Origin: Chthoniobacteraceae bacterium
GTDB taxonomy: Bacteria; Verrucomicrobiota; Verrucomicrobiia; Chthoniobacterales; Chthoniobacteraceae
Assembly: GCA_947471505.1 (NCBI GenBank)
Contig: CANIWM010000041.1
Coordinates: 1 to 51,221, forward strand
DNA: 51,221 bases
Direction of reading: 5' to 3'
Shown: positions 25,329 through 34,755 of the stretch, piece by piece
How positions within the stretch are numbered: position 1 is the first letter of the stretch
Layout: the number at the start of each line of letters is the position of its first letter
Made by a program: the position numbers and the translations under genes
Notes under the pieces: model-generated
Databases searched by the model: none
The model's input: only the letters and a program-made list of their open reading frames with translations
What the model was told of the DNA's origin: nothing

Positions 25329-26083
25329 GCGCGTGGACTGCTAAAAAAGCACAGGTGCGACTAGCGGCTCTCGCCGACACCGAGAAAGCAACGCACGCCC
25401 TGCGCTTCTTCAAAACGGGGCCCGGAGAGTATGGCGAAGGCGACCAGTTTCTCGGCATCCGCATCCCTCAGTTGCGCAGCGTCGCCAAAGAGGCTCGCGG
25501 GATGGCCTTGCCGGACATTGCGGTGCTCCTCCGCTCGCCTTGGCATGAGGAGCGGATGCTCGCCCTCTTTCTCCTCACGCACGCTTTCGCGATCGGCGAA
25601 GAAGCACAGCGCGAGGCTGTCTTCGAGTTTTACGTCGCCCATTTCCAGTGGGTGAATAATTGGGACTTAGTGGATGCCTCCGCGCACCTCATCGTCGGAC
25701 CTTTTCTGGAGGGCCGTAGCCGCGCCATGCTCGCTAATTGGGCGCGCTCTGCCGTCCTCTGGGAGCGCCGAATCGCAGTCGTCGCCACGTTCCATTTCAT
25801 CCGCAAAAGCGACTTCGCAGACATCCTCGCCCTCGCAGAACTCCTCCAAAACGACCCCCACGACCTCATGCACAAAGTCGTCGGCTGGATGCTCCGCGAA
25901 GTCGGCAAGCGCGACCTCGCCACCATGGAAACCTTCCTGAAAAAACACGCCGCCACCATGCCGCGCACCATGCTCCGCTACGCTATTGAGAAACTCCCCG
26001 AAGCCACCCGCCAGCACTACCTCGCTGCTCGCCGCTTGATTCGTAGCGCAGAAAGCCTTACTCCCCGCCCCGCCGATGTCTGA
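25325..26083 (+). CDS. AlkD-like DNA alkylation repair protein
   Basis: A 252-residue all-helical HEAT-repeat protein. The start is a TTG at 25325 overlapping the tatC stop by 4 bases; no later ATG or GTG keeps the conserved N-terminus. Family landmarks are FFKTGPGEYGEGDQFLGIRIPQLR, WVNNWDLVDASAH (the aromatic and Asp that line the lesion site in AlkD), LWERRIAVVATFHFIR with the DNA-contacting Arg, and MHKVVGWMLREVGKRD. AlkD enzymes excise N3- and N7-alkylated purines without flipping the base. Its 3' end overlaps the next gene by 8 bases. The chain tatC-alkD-glycosyltransferase is a compact transcription unit whose members have no obvious shared job. Confidence 0.92.
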   Translation: MSAWTAKKAQVRLAALADTEKATHALRFFKTGPGEYGEGDQFLGIRIPQLRSVAKEARGMALPDIAVLLRSPWHEERMLALFLLTHAFAIGEEAQREAVFEFYVAHFQWVNNWDLVDASAHLIVGPFLEGRSRAMLANWARSAVLWERRIAVVATFHFIRKSDFADILALAELLQNDPHDLMHKVVGWMLREVGKRDLATMETFLKKHAATMPRTMLRYAIEKLPEATRQHYLAARRLIRSAESLTPRPADV

Positions 26084-28652
26084 CTCTGCCAACGCCACTA
26101 TTGAAATGCCGCCGATCCGTGTGCGGTCGAAGTTCTTCTTTGAGGGGGACAAGAAATGGTTTCTCAAGGGCGTGACATACGGGCCTTTTCGGCTGAATGC
26201 GGATGGCGATTTCATCAGCACGCCGGACATGGCGGCGCGGGATTTTGCGATGATGCGGGAGCTGGGGATCAATTTGATCCGCGTGTATCACGTCCCGCCG
26301 CGCTGGCTGCTGGACTCGGCGGCGGCGCATGGGCTGCGGGTGCTGGTGAGCATCCCGTGGACGCAGCATGTGGAGTTTCTGAACTCACGGGCGCTGATGA
26401 AACAGATCATCCAAGTGGTGCGCGCGACGGTGGCGAAAAACGTCGGGCACCCTGCGATCTTTGCTTACCTCGTGGGCAACGAAGTGCCGACGACGATGAT
26501 TCGCTGGCTCGGCGTGGACCGCGTGCAGCGGTTTTTGGAAAAGCTCATTGATGTGGCGCGGGCAACGGACCCGCGTCCGCTTTATAGCTACGCCAGCTTC
26601 CCGCCGACGGAGTATCTGCGCCCGGCGAACGTGGATTTTCTTTCGCTGAATGTTTATTTGGAGCGGCGGCTGGACTTTGAGCGCTACCTCGCGCGGCTGC
26701 AAAATATCGCGGATGAAAAGCCACTGATTCTCGGCGAGTTCGGGCTGGATACGCTGCGCAATGGCGAGGACCGGCAGGCGGAAATCCTCGACTGGCACTT
26801 GGATGTCGTGGTGCGCGGCGGGGCGACGGGGACGATCTTTTTTGCGTGGACGGATGAGTGGTTTACCGGCGGGCACGAGATTACGGACTGGAAGTTCGGC
26901 CTCGTGACGGAAGACCGGCAGCGGAAAAAGGCGTTCGAGGTTTTGCAAAAGAAACTCGGCGGCGATGGGGCGATTACGGAGCGCATCCCGCTCAACCGTT
27001 ACCCGCGCGTGAGCGTGATCGTGTGCAGCCACAACGGCGGCAAGACGCTCGGCGAGTGTCTGCGGGCGCTGGATGCAGTGCGCTACCCGGACTTTGAAAT
27101 CGTGCTCGTGGATGATGGCTCGAAGGACAACACGCCGGAGATCGTGGCGGCGTGGCTAGCGGCGCGGAAGGGCGAAAAACTGCCGCACTTTATCCACCAT
27201 GTGCAGCGCAATATGGGGCTCTCGTTTGCTCGCAATGAAGGCGCTCGCATTTCCACGGGCGAGCTGATCGCTTACACGGATAGCGACTGTATGCCGGATC
27301 CGGATTGGCTGTATTTTCTCGTCTCAACGATCACGAGCGGCGACTACGCGGGCGTCGGCGGGCCGAACATTTCGCCCCCTGCGGTGAACTGGATTCAAGC
27401 GGCAGTGGCGGCGAGTCCCGGCGGGCCGAGTCATGTGCTGCTCACGGATGTCGTCGCGGAACATGTGCCCGGCTGCAACATGGCTTTTTGGCGCTGGGCG
27501 TTTGACACGGTGGGCGGCTTCGACAGCGAGTATCGCAAGGCGGGGGACGATGTGGATTTTTGCTGGCGGCTGCAAACGCTGGGCGGCGTGGTGGCGTTTT
27601 CGCCGAGCGCAATCGTGTGGCACTATCGGCGGTTCACGCTTGATGCGTTTCGCAAGCAGCAGGAGGGCTACGGCGAGGCGGAGGCGCTGCTGCGGTTCAA
27701 GCATCTCATCTTTTTCGGGCCGACGGGGACGGCAAAATGGAAGGGGCAAATCTACGGCGCACCGCGTCTGACGTGGTGGTTTAGCAAGCCGGTGATTTAC
27801 CACGGAGTGTTCGGGCAAGGGTTCTTTCAGTCGCTGTATCACGCGCCGGTTTCGCAGCTCGCGGCGTATTTGAGCAGCATCGAATGGATCGGGCTCACGC
27901 TCTTTATCGGCGTGCTCGGCATCCCGCTGGAATGGCTGCGCGCGGTGCCGGTGGTGATGCTCCTCGGCACGGTGAGCGTGGCGCTTTCGTGGATGGTAAA
28001 TATCCGCATCGAGCCCGGCTACGACAGCATCCGAGCGCGGTTGCTCGTGGCGTTCCTCGCGTTCATGCAGCCGCTCGGTCGTGGATGGGCGAGGTACTTT
28101 ACGTGGCTGAAGTTCAAGCGCACGCCCAGCGCAGTCATCCGCGCGCCGGAGCCGGGCATCACGCCGGAGGCGCATAAGGGGAGCATCGATCAGATTGATT
28201 TCTGGAACGAGACGGGCCAAGGCCGCGAGGCGCTCCTCGAGGAAGTCTTCAAACTCATCGAAACCGAAGGCTGGCGCTACTCCACCGACACCGGCTGGAA
28301 GCGCTGGGACGTGCTCGTGTACGGCACGCTCTGGTGGAGCGTGAGCGTGGGCACGGTCACTGAATATCACGGCGGCCCGAAGTGCCTCACCCGCGCACGA
28401 CTGCGAGCGCAGATGGTTCCGACGACGTTCTTGCTCCACGCCGTCTCGCTCAGCGCGCTGCTCTACCGGCAGCTCGTGATTGGCGGGCACGACTACTTCC
28501 TCTGGGCTCTATACGGCTTGCTCGTCCTCTGGATGTACATGCGCGCCCGGCGGCTAAAACGCCGCGTCGCCGACCTCGTCATTCACGCCGCGCAGACCGT
28601 CGGTCTCGGGCGAGTCAGTGGAGAAAAGGCGCGGCCCAAAGCGGCGAAATAA
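26076..28652 (+). CDS. glycoside hydrolase / family 2 glycosyltransferase fusion with membrane segments
   Basis: An 858-residue fusion. Residues 15-300 are a (beta/alpha)8-barrel glycoside hydrolase-like domain (GH2/GH5/GH17-type clan), with the acid/base in GNEVP (Asn135-Glu136) and the nucleophile in ILGEFGLD (Glu221). Residues about 308-560 are a GT2 domain: SVIVCSHNGGKTL, VDDGSKDNT (346-347), TDSDCMPD (Asp402, Asp404), PGCNMAFWR and DDVDFCW. Hydrophobic segments follow near 610-650 and 785-830. A GH domain joined to GT2 and membrane segments recalls NdvB-type beta-1,3-glucan synthases, where GH17 precedes GT2. Likely role: synthesis or remodelling of a cell-surface glucan. It overlaps the AlkD-like gene by 8 bases. 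Confidence 0.85.
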   Translation: MSDSANATIEMPPIRVRSKFFFEGDKKWFLKGVTYGPFRLNADGDFISTPDMAARDFAMMRELGINLIRVYHVPPRWLLDSAAAHGLRVLVSIPWTQHVEFLNSRALMKQIIQVVRATVAKNVGHPAIFAYLVGNEVPTTMIRWLGVDRVQRFLEKLIDVARATDPRPLYSYASFPPTEYLRPANVDFLSLNVYLERRLDFERYLARLQNIADEKPLILGEFGLDTLRNGEDRQAEILDWHLDVVVRGGATGTIFFAWTDEWFTGGHEITDWKFGLVTEDRQRKKAFEVLQKKLGGDGAITERIPLNRYPRVSVIVCSHNGGKTLGECLRALDAVRYPDFEIVLVDDGSKDNTPEIVAAWLAARKGEKLPHFIHHVQRNMGLSFARNEGARISTGELIAYTDSDCMPDPDWLYFLVSTITSGDYAGVGGPNISPPAVNWIQAAVAASPGGPSHVLLTDVVAEHVPGCNMAFWRWAFDTVGGFDSEYRKAGDDVDFCWRLQTLGGVVAFSPSAIVWHYRRFTLDAFRKQQEGYGEAEALLRFKHLIFFGPTGTAKWKGQIYGAPRLTWWFSKPVIYHGVFGQGFFQSLYHAPVSQLAAYLSSIEWIGLTLFIGVLGIPLEWLRAVPVVMLLGTVSVALSWMVNIRIEPGYDSIRARLLVAFLAFMQPLGRGWARYFTWLKFKRTPSAVIRAPEPGITPEAHKGSIDQIDFWNETGQGREALLEEVFKLIETEGWRYSTDTGWKRWDVLVYGTLWWSVSVGTVTEYHGGPKCLTRARLRAQMVPTTFLLHAVSLSALLYRQLVIGGHDYFLWALYGLLVLWMYMRARRLKRRVADLVIHAAQTVGLGRVSGEKARPKAAK

Positions 28653-28660
28653 GTCGTTCC

Positions 28661-30013
28661 CTATCCGTATCGTAGCGCCTCGATAGGCGGGATGCGGCTG
28701 GCTTTCAAAGCGGGGTAAATGCCACTGACGATCCCGATGACCACGGCGCTGACGAAGCTGAGGAGTGCGCTGTTCGGATCGATGATCGGCGCGTTGGCTT
28801 CTGGGGAAATCGCGATAAGGATTTGAATGATTCCTTTCGATGCTGCGAGGCCGAGCGCGCCGCCGATGACCCCGATGACGGCGCTCTCGACGATAATCTG
28901 CACAAAGATGTGCCGCCCTTTCGCGCCGACCGCTCGCCGGACTCCGATCTCGCGAACGCGCTCGGTGATGCTGGCGAGCATGATGTTCATGATGCCGATA
29001 CCACCGACGATGAGGCTGATGCTGGAGATGAGCCCGCCGCTCATGCGGATATTGCGAATGTTCGTCTCGATGTTTTGCAGCCAATCTTCGCGCGTATCGA
29101 ACGAGTAGTCTTCGATCCCACGATGGGTCACTTTGAGCACTTCGCCGACATCCTCGATGGTCTCGTGGAATTTGCTCACGTCGGAGATTTGAAAAGAGAG
29201 ACCGTCGAGCTTGAAAATGGGACCATTATCCACGGCATTCGAGCCACTGCCGGTAACGGAGTAGCTCTTGAAGTCGTAGTAGGCCGTATTGAACGGGATG
29301 AGCACCGCGCGATTCTTGCGGTAGTAAGGATCCCAGCCTCGCTTCCCTTTCGAGGAAAAGCCCATCGGCGACGCCCCGCCTTTGATGCCGAGTTGCTTGC
29401 GCTTTTTATCCTGATCGCTTTGGTAAAGCTCGAAGACGCCGACGACCGTGAAGGGGCGCGAGTTGATGAATATCGTCTCGTTCAGCGGGTTAAATTGCGG
29501 GCGCTCGGGCCACAGCTCGTCCACAACTTTGCGTCCGATGACGCAGGTGTGCATCGCACGATCGAGGTCGAGCTGCGTGATGTTGCGCCCAAGTTCCACG
29601 ACGTGGCTGTTGATAGGAACGTAGTCCGGCCACACTCCCGCAACTTCGGCGACCATCGTATTACTGCCGCGCGTGAGTTTACCCGGCTGGAGCTCGTAAA
29701 TCGGCGTGACGAACTCCACCCCCGGCACCTGCGCCGCGATCGCCTCCGCATCGGCGACTGTGCGTCCCCGCGAAATCTCCGCCTTGCCCTGCTGCGCCTC
29801 GGGCGGCTCCTGGGTGACGACGCCCACGCGCTCGACTCCGCCAAACTGCTGCATCATCTCCCGCGACCCCTCAGCCATCCCCGACACGAGCGCAAACGTC
29901 GCCAGCAGCGCCGCCACGCCGAGGATGATGCCGAGCATCGTGAGAAAGCTCCGAAACTTGTGCGACCAAATCTCGCGAACGCCAATCATCAGACTATTCC
30001 AAATGGTCAGCAT
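28661..30013 (-). CDS. MacB/FtsX-type ABC transporter permease
   Basis: A 450-residue permease of the MacB family. It has an N-terminal membrane helix (about 20-43: FLTMLGIILGVAALLATFALV), a large periplasmic MacB_PCD domain (about 45-325), and three C-terminal FtsX helices (about 330-440), including GGIGIMNIMLASITERVREIG and the conserved RRAVGA coupling motif. Such permeases pair with a MacB-type ATPase to move lipoproteins, peptides or signals by mechanotransmission. No ATPase or membrane-fusion gene lies next to it in the window, so its partner is elsewhere. It converges with the GH-GT gene, with 8 bases between them. Confidence 0.93.
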   Translation of the reverse strand: MLTIWNSLMIGVREIWSHKFRSFLTMLGIILGVAALLATFALVSGMAEGSREMMQQFGGVERVGVVTQEPPEAQQGKAEISRGRTVADAEAIAAQVPGVEFVTPIYELQPGKLTRGSNTMVAEVAGVWPDYVPINSHVVELGRNITQLDLDRAMHTCVIGRKVVDELWPERPQFNPLNETIFINSRPFTVVGVFELYQSDQDKKRKQLGIKGGASPMGFSSKGKRGWDPYYRKNRAVLIPFNTAYYDFKSYSVTGSGSNAVDNGPIFKLDGLSFQISDVSKFHETIEDVGEVLKVTHRGIEDYSFDTREDWLQNIETNIRNIRMSGGLISSISLIVGGIGIMNIMLASITERVREIGVRRAVGAKGRHIFVQIIVESAVIGVIGGALGLAASKGIIQILIAISPEANAPIIDPNSALLSFVSAVVIGIVSGIYPALKASRIPPIEALRYG

Positions 30014-30175
30014 GAAGCCTCCCGTGCGGAATAGGGGCGTTCTATCAATGTCGGATCAAAATGGAGCATCGGTCTCAGAGCCTTATCAATCCTCGCAGAG
30101 CGGACACGTTAGCCCGTTTCCCCATCGAATCCATGCTGGATATTTCCGCCAGCAGCGGGCACACGCTTGGTGTAT

Positions 30176-30802
30176 ATGGATCGTCGATCATTTCTTCGTC
30201 TCGGGGCTTCGGGAATCGCGGGCTGTGTTTGTGGTTGCGCGACCTCACGCCAGTCCATCTCCAGCCGTCTTGCCATTCGCGAAGACTTCATCCCGGATGG
30301 GAAATTCGGGCGTCAAATCCACGTCCCACTTCGCCCTTCCTTCATTACCGTCCACAGCACCGGGAGCCCCGGTGGGACTGCGGCGGCGCACGCGCGCCTG
30401 CTCCGGGAGGGAAAGATTCGCGCGAAAACCCAGTGGAACAAACGCGGGTTCAATATCTGGCACTTCACGGTGGACGACCGCGAAGTCATCCAACACATGC
30501 CGCTCAACGAAGCGGGCGAGCACGCCGACCACGACGGCCCCGGCAACGCGAAGAGCATCGGCATCGAGATTTGCGAGTTTCGCGATGCCCGCCAGCAGCG
30601 GCGGGCGCTCGACCGTGCGGCGGAGCTTGTGTCCGATGTGCGCCGGAGTTTTGGCATCGGCACGAGCCACATCGTCCCGCACTATTACTGGACGATGCAC
30701 CGCTTTAACAACTGGCACAAACCCTGTCCCGCCATCCTGATGGACGGTGGCAAGCCGGGAGCAAAGTGGGACGGCTTTTTGCGAACCGTGATGCGGAGTT
30801 GA
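30176..30802 (+). CDS. exported N-acetylmuramoyl-L-alanine amidase (Amidase_2)
   Basis: A 208-residue exported zinc amidase. The ATG at 30176 gives MDRRSFLRLGASGIAGCVCGC, a twin-arginine signal (RRSF) joined to a lipobox-like Cys cluster (Cys17 or Cys21), so a Tat-exported lipoprotein is likely. The amidase fold shows FITVHSTGS (zinc ligand His60), NIWHFTVDDR, SIGIEICEF, the second zinc His near 175, and HKPCP with Cys184 as the third ligand. These enzymes cleave the bond between MurNAc and the stem peptide. Likely role: peptidoglycan turnover or recycling at the envelope. It is transcribed divergently from the MacB-like permease. Confidence 0.9.
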   Translation: MDRRSFLRLGASGIAGCVCGCATSRQSISSRLAIREDFIPDGKFGRQIHVPLRPSFITVHSTGSPGGTAAAHARLLREGKIRAKTQWNKRGFNIWHFTVDDREVIQHMPLNEAGEHADHDGPGNAKSIGIEICEFRDARQQRRALDRAAELVSDVRRSFGIGTSHIVPHYYWTMHRFNNWHKPCPAILMDGGKPGAKWDGFLRTVMRS

Positions 30803-30860
30803 AAAGCGGGCTCGACTTTCGCGCTTCGACGCGCAATTTCATGAAACCAATTCGGAACCT

Positions 30861-33800
30861 ATGACTCTCCGCTCAAAAGCCCTCGCATTACGCCCAATCA
30901 CTGCAATCTCACTGGGGCTCGCCCTTGCGCTGGCACAGCCTATTTGCGCGCAGGCGCAAGTCATCCCGCCGGGAGGGACTGTGCCGGAGACTCGGGTGAT
31001 GCGGCTGGCGAAGATTCGGAATCTGGGGATGCAGTATTTCGAGGGCGGGAAGTTCGCGGAGGCGATTAAGCAGCTCGAAAGTTATTGGGGGGAGCTTCAG
31101 GAGGAGGAGAAGCAGCAGGCGCCGAGTGCGTTCGTGGTGCTGGCGCTGGGGGAGTGTTATTACCGGCTGGGGAAAGAGGAGAATCTGAACAAGGCAATCA
31201 CATGGTGGACGAATGAGTTCCTCCGCCGGTGGCCGTCGCACGAGAAGGTGATCGAGGTGAAGCTGGCGATTGCGCAGGCTTACATGCAGATGAAGCAGTG
31301 GGAGAAGGCGATCGAGTGGTGGGCGCAGATCGAGGCGTGGGCGAATCCGCTGCCGACGACGAATCCGAGCCGGGTGATCTTCCGGGAACTGGCGCTGACG
31401 GGCCAGGCGCACTGCTACATGCAGCTCAAGAAGCCGGAGGACGAAATCGGCGTCTTGGAGAAGCTGGTTTATCCTGAGTTCAACACGTCCCCTTCCGCAG
31501 AAGGCGCGGTGCGGCTGATGTCGCTTTACGCGCTCAAGCACGACCCGCTGGTGCCGGATACGGTGGAGTTTGCCGACAAGGCCATCGCGCTCCTGAAGAC
31601 GCTCCAGACGAAGACGCATCTCGTGGAGAACTTCGTGGTGCTGAACTCGCTGGCGATCAAATTGGGCGACGAACTGCTCGACGTTCACGCTTACAAAAAG
31701 GCGCTGGAGGGATACTGGTCCGTGCGTCCCCGCGAGGAGGTGTCGAAGATGCAGCGCGAGCGCATCGCGGCGATGAATCTGCGGGTGGAGCAATACATGA
31801 AGGCCGCCGGGACCGACCCGCAAAAGCTGGCGCAGGCGATCCGTATGAACGAGGAGATCGTGAAGCCGCGCATCGCAGAGGCGGAGCGCATCCTCGCGCA
31901 GTTCGAGAAAGCGGGCGACTACATGCCCGCGCTCTATTTCCGCATGGCGCGCTGCCACTCGGACATGAACAAGAAGTGGGAGGCCATCGTGGTCTTCAAC
32001 CAAATCCTCGAAGAATACCCGAAGGCTCCGGTGCGAGAGCTGGTCATTTTCAGCCGTCTCCAGCACTACGGAGAACTGGGACTGGCAGAACGCACTTACC
32101 AACTCGCGGAGGAATATCTAGCGGAGTATCCAAAGGGCAAACACGCCGCCGATGTCGCTTACATCCGCGCAGCCGCGTCCATGCGGAAGAAGGATTGGTT
32201 CATGGCGGAGAAGCACTTCACCGCCGCGCAAGAGCTGCTGAAGGTGCTCGATGAAAAAGCGCGCGATGCTTACTGGGCCGAGGTGCGCTACCAGATCGGG
32301 AATACGAAGTTTCTGCAAAACAAGTTCCCCGAAGCGCAGAAGGATTTGCAGACCTTCATCACGGAGTTCGGCTCGGCGGCGAATGGCAAGGGAGCATTCA
32401 TGGAGGATGCCGAATACGAGCTGGCGCTCACGCATTTGTTCTCCGGCCATTACCAAAAAGACCCCGATAAAGCGAGCGACACAGACGGCACTATCGAGCG
32501 ACTCAAAGCGCACCTCGCGAAGTGGGGCGAGCGTTCGTCCTACGGCTCCGACGCTCGCTACCGGCTCGGCGTCTGCAATTTCGCCGCCTACGAAAACGAG
32601 CAGTGCGTGAAAGAGTGCGAGACATGGCTGGCGACCTTTGCCTCCGACCCGAAAGAGCTGCTCCAGCCGGAAGTCTATGCGCTCATGGGCGACGCGAAGG
32701 CTGCGATGAAAATGCACGCCGAAGCCGCCGTCGCATACATCGAGAGCTACAAGCGCGCGACCACCGACGAAGTGCTCAGCTACTCGCTCTTCGAGGCGGG
32801 CAAGCAGCTCCAAAAAGCCGCCGATTGGGAAGGCGTGGAAAAGCTCTACACCGAGTTCGTGCAAGCCCGCCCCGAGCACCCCGCAGCCGTCACGGCGGTC
32901 TATTGGATGGGCAAGGCCAAGTCGAAACTCGGGCGCATGGAAGAAGCGAAGAAAATCACCATCGAGACGCTGACAAAATACATCGGCGACCCGAAGCGCG
33001 AAGGCATTGAGATGATCCTCACCCAAGTCGCCGACTGGTCCCGCCGCCGCCCAGCCGTCACGGCAAAAGAAACCATCGGCACCGAAGTCAGTAACTCCGA
33101 CACAGAAAAGCCCAAAGCCGAGCCCACGAAATGGGACGCCGAAGCCGAGCTAGAGCGCATGATTAAGCCCCTCCGCGAAAACGCGAACCTCACCACCGAG
33201 CTACGCATCCTCTTCACCTTCAGCGAGCTGGCGAAGCTCAGCCGCAACCCCGAAAAGCGAGAGACACTCCTCGCCGAGATCGCCGAGAAGTCCAAGCCCG
33301 ACGACCTCAGCCCGCACCTCCTCATGGAAGTCGGCGACTACCAGTTCAGCAAAGGGAAGATCGAAGTCGCCGAGACGCTCTACCAGACCTTGCGCGAAAA
33401 CTACCCCAAGGCCGACCGCGTGGACGCCGGCTGGGTCGGCCTCGCCGAAGTGAACTTCGCCCGCAAAAACTACGACGAAGCGATGAAGCTCTACACCCAC
33501 GCCATTGACCGCCTCGGAGCGCCCTACAAACTCAAAGAAGCCCTCCTCGGCCAAGCCAAAGTGCATCTCGAACGCGGCAACTTCGCCGAAGCCACGAAGC
33601 TCTTCCAAGAAGTCGCCGGAGTCCGTGAATGGCGCGGCGAATCCACGGCCTACGCCCTGTTCCAAATGGCCGAAGCCCTCCTTCGCCAAAAGAAATACCC
33701 CGAAGCCGTCTCGCAGTTCGAGCGCGTCGCCCTCACGCAGCTCAAGTATCCCACTTGGGCCGCCCGCGCCTACCTGAAAGCCGCCGAGGGCTACCGGATG

Positions 33801-33917
33801 CAGGGCAAAGACGATAAAATGAAAGAGCGCCTGCAAGAGCTGCTCACCAAGGAGAAACTCCAAGCACTCCCCGAAGCCGAAGAGGCCAAACAGAAGCTCG
33901 CGAGCGGAGGGAAATAG
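30861..33917 (+). CDS. large exported tetratricopeptide-repeat protein
   Basis: A 1018-residue protein with a Sec signal (MTLRSKALALRP... LGLALALAQPICAQA, cleaved near 33). The whole mature part is a helical solenoid of TPR-like repeats, for example AKIRNLGMQYFEGGKFAEAIKQL, RYQIGNTKFLQNKFPEAQKDL, ALFQMAEALLRQKKYPEAVSQF and KAAEGYRMQGKDDKMKERL. Such long periplasmic TPR proteins serve as scaffolds, often for outer-membrane assembly or peptidoglycan enzymes; the partner here is unknown. It lies 58 bases behind the amidase gene on the same strand, so a role in cell-wall turnover complexes is possible but inferred. The repeats run to the C-terminus, and no catalytic domain is visible. Confidence 0.85.
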   Translation: MTLRSKALALRPITAISLGLALALAQPICAQAQVIPPGGTVPETRVMRLAKIRNLGMQYFEGGKFAEAIKQLESYWGELQEEEKQQAPSAFVVLALGECYYRLGKEENLNKAITWWTNEFLRRWPSHEKVIEVKLAIAQAYMQMKQWEKAIEWWAQIEAWANPLPTTNPSRVIFRELALTGQAHCYMQLKKPEDEIGVLEKLVYPEFNTSPSAEGAVRLMSLYALKHDPLVPDTVEFADKAIALLKTLQTKTHLVENFVVLNSLAIKLGDELLDVHAYKKALEGYWSVRPREEVSKMQRERIAAMNLRVEQYMKAAGTDPQKLAQAIRMNEEIVKPRIAEAERILAQFEKAGDYMPALYFRMARCHSDMNKKWEAIVVFNQILEEYPKAPVRELVIFSRLQHYGELGLAERTYQLAEEYLAEYPKGKHAADVAYIRAAASMRKKDWFMAEKHFTAAQELLKVLDEKARDAYWAEVRYQIGNTKFLQNKFPEAQKDLQTFITEFGSAANGKGAFMEDAEYELALTHLFSGHYQKDPDKASDTDGTIERLKAHLAKWGERSSYGSDARYRLGVCNFAAYENEQCVKECETWLATFASDPKELLQPEVYALMGDAKAAMKMHAEAAVAYIESYKRATTDEVLSYSLFEAGKQLQKAADWEGVEKLYTEFVQARPEHPAAVTAVYWMGKAKSKLGRMEEAKKITIETLTKYIGDPKREGIEMILTQVADWSRRRPAVTAKETIGTEVSNSDTEKPKAEPTKWDAEAELERMIKPLRENANLTTELRILFTFSELAKLSRNPEKRETLLAEIAEKSKPDDLSPHLLMEVGDYQFSKGKIEVAETLYQTLRENYPKADRVDAGWVGLAEVNFARKNYDEAMKLYTHAIDRLGAPYKLKEALLGQAKVHLERGNFAEATKLFQEVAGVREWRGESTAYALFQMAEALLRQKKYPEAVSQFERVALTQLKYPTWAARAYLKAAEGYRMQGKDDKMKERLQELLTKEKLQALPEAEEAKQKLASGGK

Positions 33918-34114
33918 AAAAAGTCTTTTCGGCAGAACACCCCGATTCCCCCTGGTAGGATGCCTGTCCGACCGAGGAAGATACTGCTTCGGCTAATGTT
34001 TACGTCTGCAATCAATGCAACTTTCCTTTCTCTGCAATGACCCTTGAAAAACGAACAGCACTTCGATGTACCTGCCTTGCACTTCCCCGCCGCCCAATCC
34101 ATCCCCCCAAAAAC
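33918..34114. other. intergenic region after the TPR gene
   Basis: I see no gene, terminator or RNA here. Base composition becomes more AT-rich than in the flanking genes, marking the left side of an island that runs to the rpoA leader near 35600. Confidence 0.4.
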
Positions 34115-34429
34115 ATGCCCTCAGAAAACCATTCCCTGACCTCATGAATGCAAAATATGTCATCAGGAAATGAGAACATGAGCAGAAACCCACGAGAAAT
34201 GATCTCAGGAACTGAAATCCTCACATCAAGTTCTGAAAAGCTGACATCATAAACCGAAAACCTGAGATCAAGAACGCCAAACCTGATCTCAGAAACGCCA
34301 GAGATGATCTCAGGAACTAAAAAGATGATCTCAGGAAACGCATTCCTGTCCTCAGGATCTCAAAAAATGTCCTCAGGAAACGCAAATATCTCCTCATCTT
34401 TTGAAAAACTGAGTCGTTTTTCCCGGTTT
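34115..34429 (+). repeat. array of about 15 degenerate 21-bp (seven-codon) repeats
   Basis: Units of exactly 21 bases start at 34115, 34136, 34157 and so on to 34409. The core of each is TCAGGAAC or a variant: ATGATCTCAGGAACTAAAAAG at 34304 can be compared with ATGATCTCAGGAACTGAAATC at 34199. One strand reads as a heptapeptide repeat M/L-x-S-G-x-x-x (MISGTKK, MISGNAF, LSSGSQK, MSSGNAN), with Met or Leu always in the first position. In-frame stops (TGA at 34145, TAA at 34250) break it, so it is either a decayed heptad-repeat protein gene or a DNA minisatellite that spans open frames. A hairpin (TCTCTGT, TGA, ACAGAGA) follows at 34445-34461. Confidence 0.85.
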
Positions 34430-34566
34430 TCGAGGGCAATTTCTTCTCTGTTGAACAGAGAGAAAGGCTTCTTGGCTTCATTCTCTAATTGTATGTCCCC
34501 TATCGCCTTCCGTTTGCACTTACGTCCTGTGTCCGCGCGTTCTGGTATTCTTTGGCGACGGGCATA

Positions 34567-34755
34567 ATGAACCGCTCTCAAAGTAGCTTCGCCAGCTTCC
34601 GTATCTGCTCTGTTTTTCGTTTTCTGACTCGCTTTCCCCAATTGCAGAGAAGACTAAAGCGTGCAGAGCGTCATGGGCGAGACATATGTAACGAGTTGCA
34701 ATCAATTGCGGATGACTTAGTGAATCATCGTCTGCGATTCCAAAATCCACAATGA
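34567..34755 (+). CDS. small unknown protein coupled to the next gene
   Basis: A 62-residue basic, helical protein (MNRSQSSFASFRIC... LQRRLKRAERHGRDICNELQ... NPQ). The ATG at 34567 is one of two in-frame starts; the other, at 34489, adds residues of doubtful quality. Its TGA overlaps the ATG of the next gene (ATGA), the pattern of translational coupling, and that is the main reason to believe it is real. Codon use and GC content are lower than in the flanking chromosomal genes, as expected of acquired DNA. I do not recognise the family; a toxin-antitoxin or toxin-immunity partner is possible but not shown. Confidence 0.45.
   Translation: MNRSQSSFASFRICSVFRFLTRFPQLQRRLKRAERHGRDICNELQSIADDLVNHRLRFQNPQ

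Noticed and set aside
34115-34429. CRISPR array
   Set aside because: Repeats are contiguous 21-base units that differ throughout, with no constant direct repeats separated by unique spacers and no cas genes nearby.
34520-34750. 76-codon minus-strand frame opposite the 62-residue ORF
   Set aside because: No coupling or motif; the plus-strand ORF has an ATGA overlap with the next gene.
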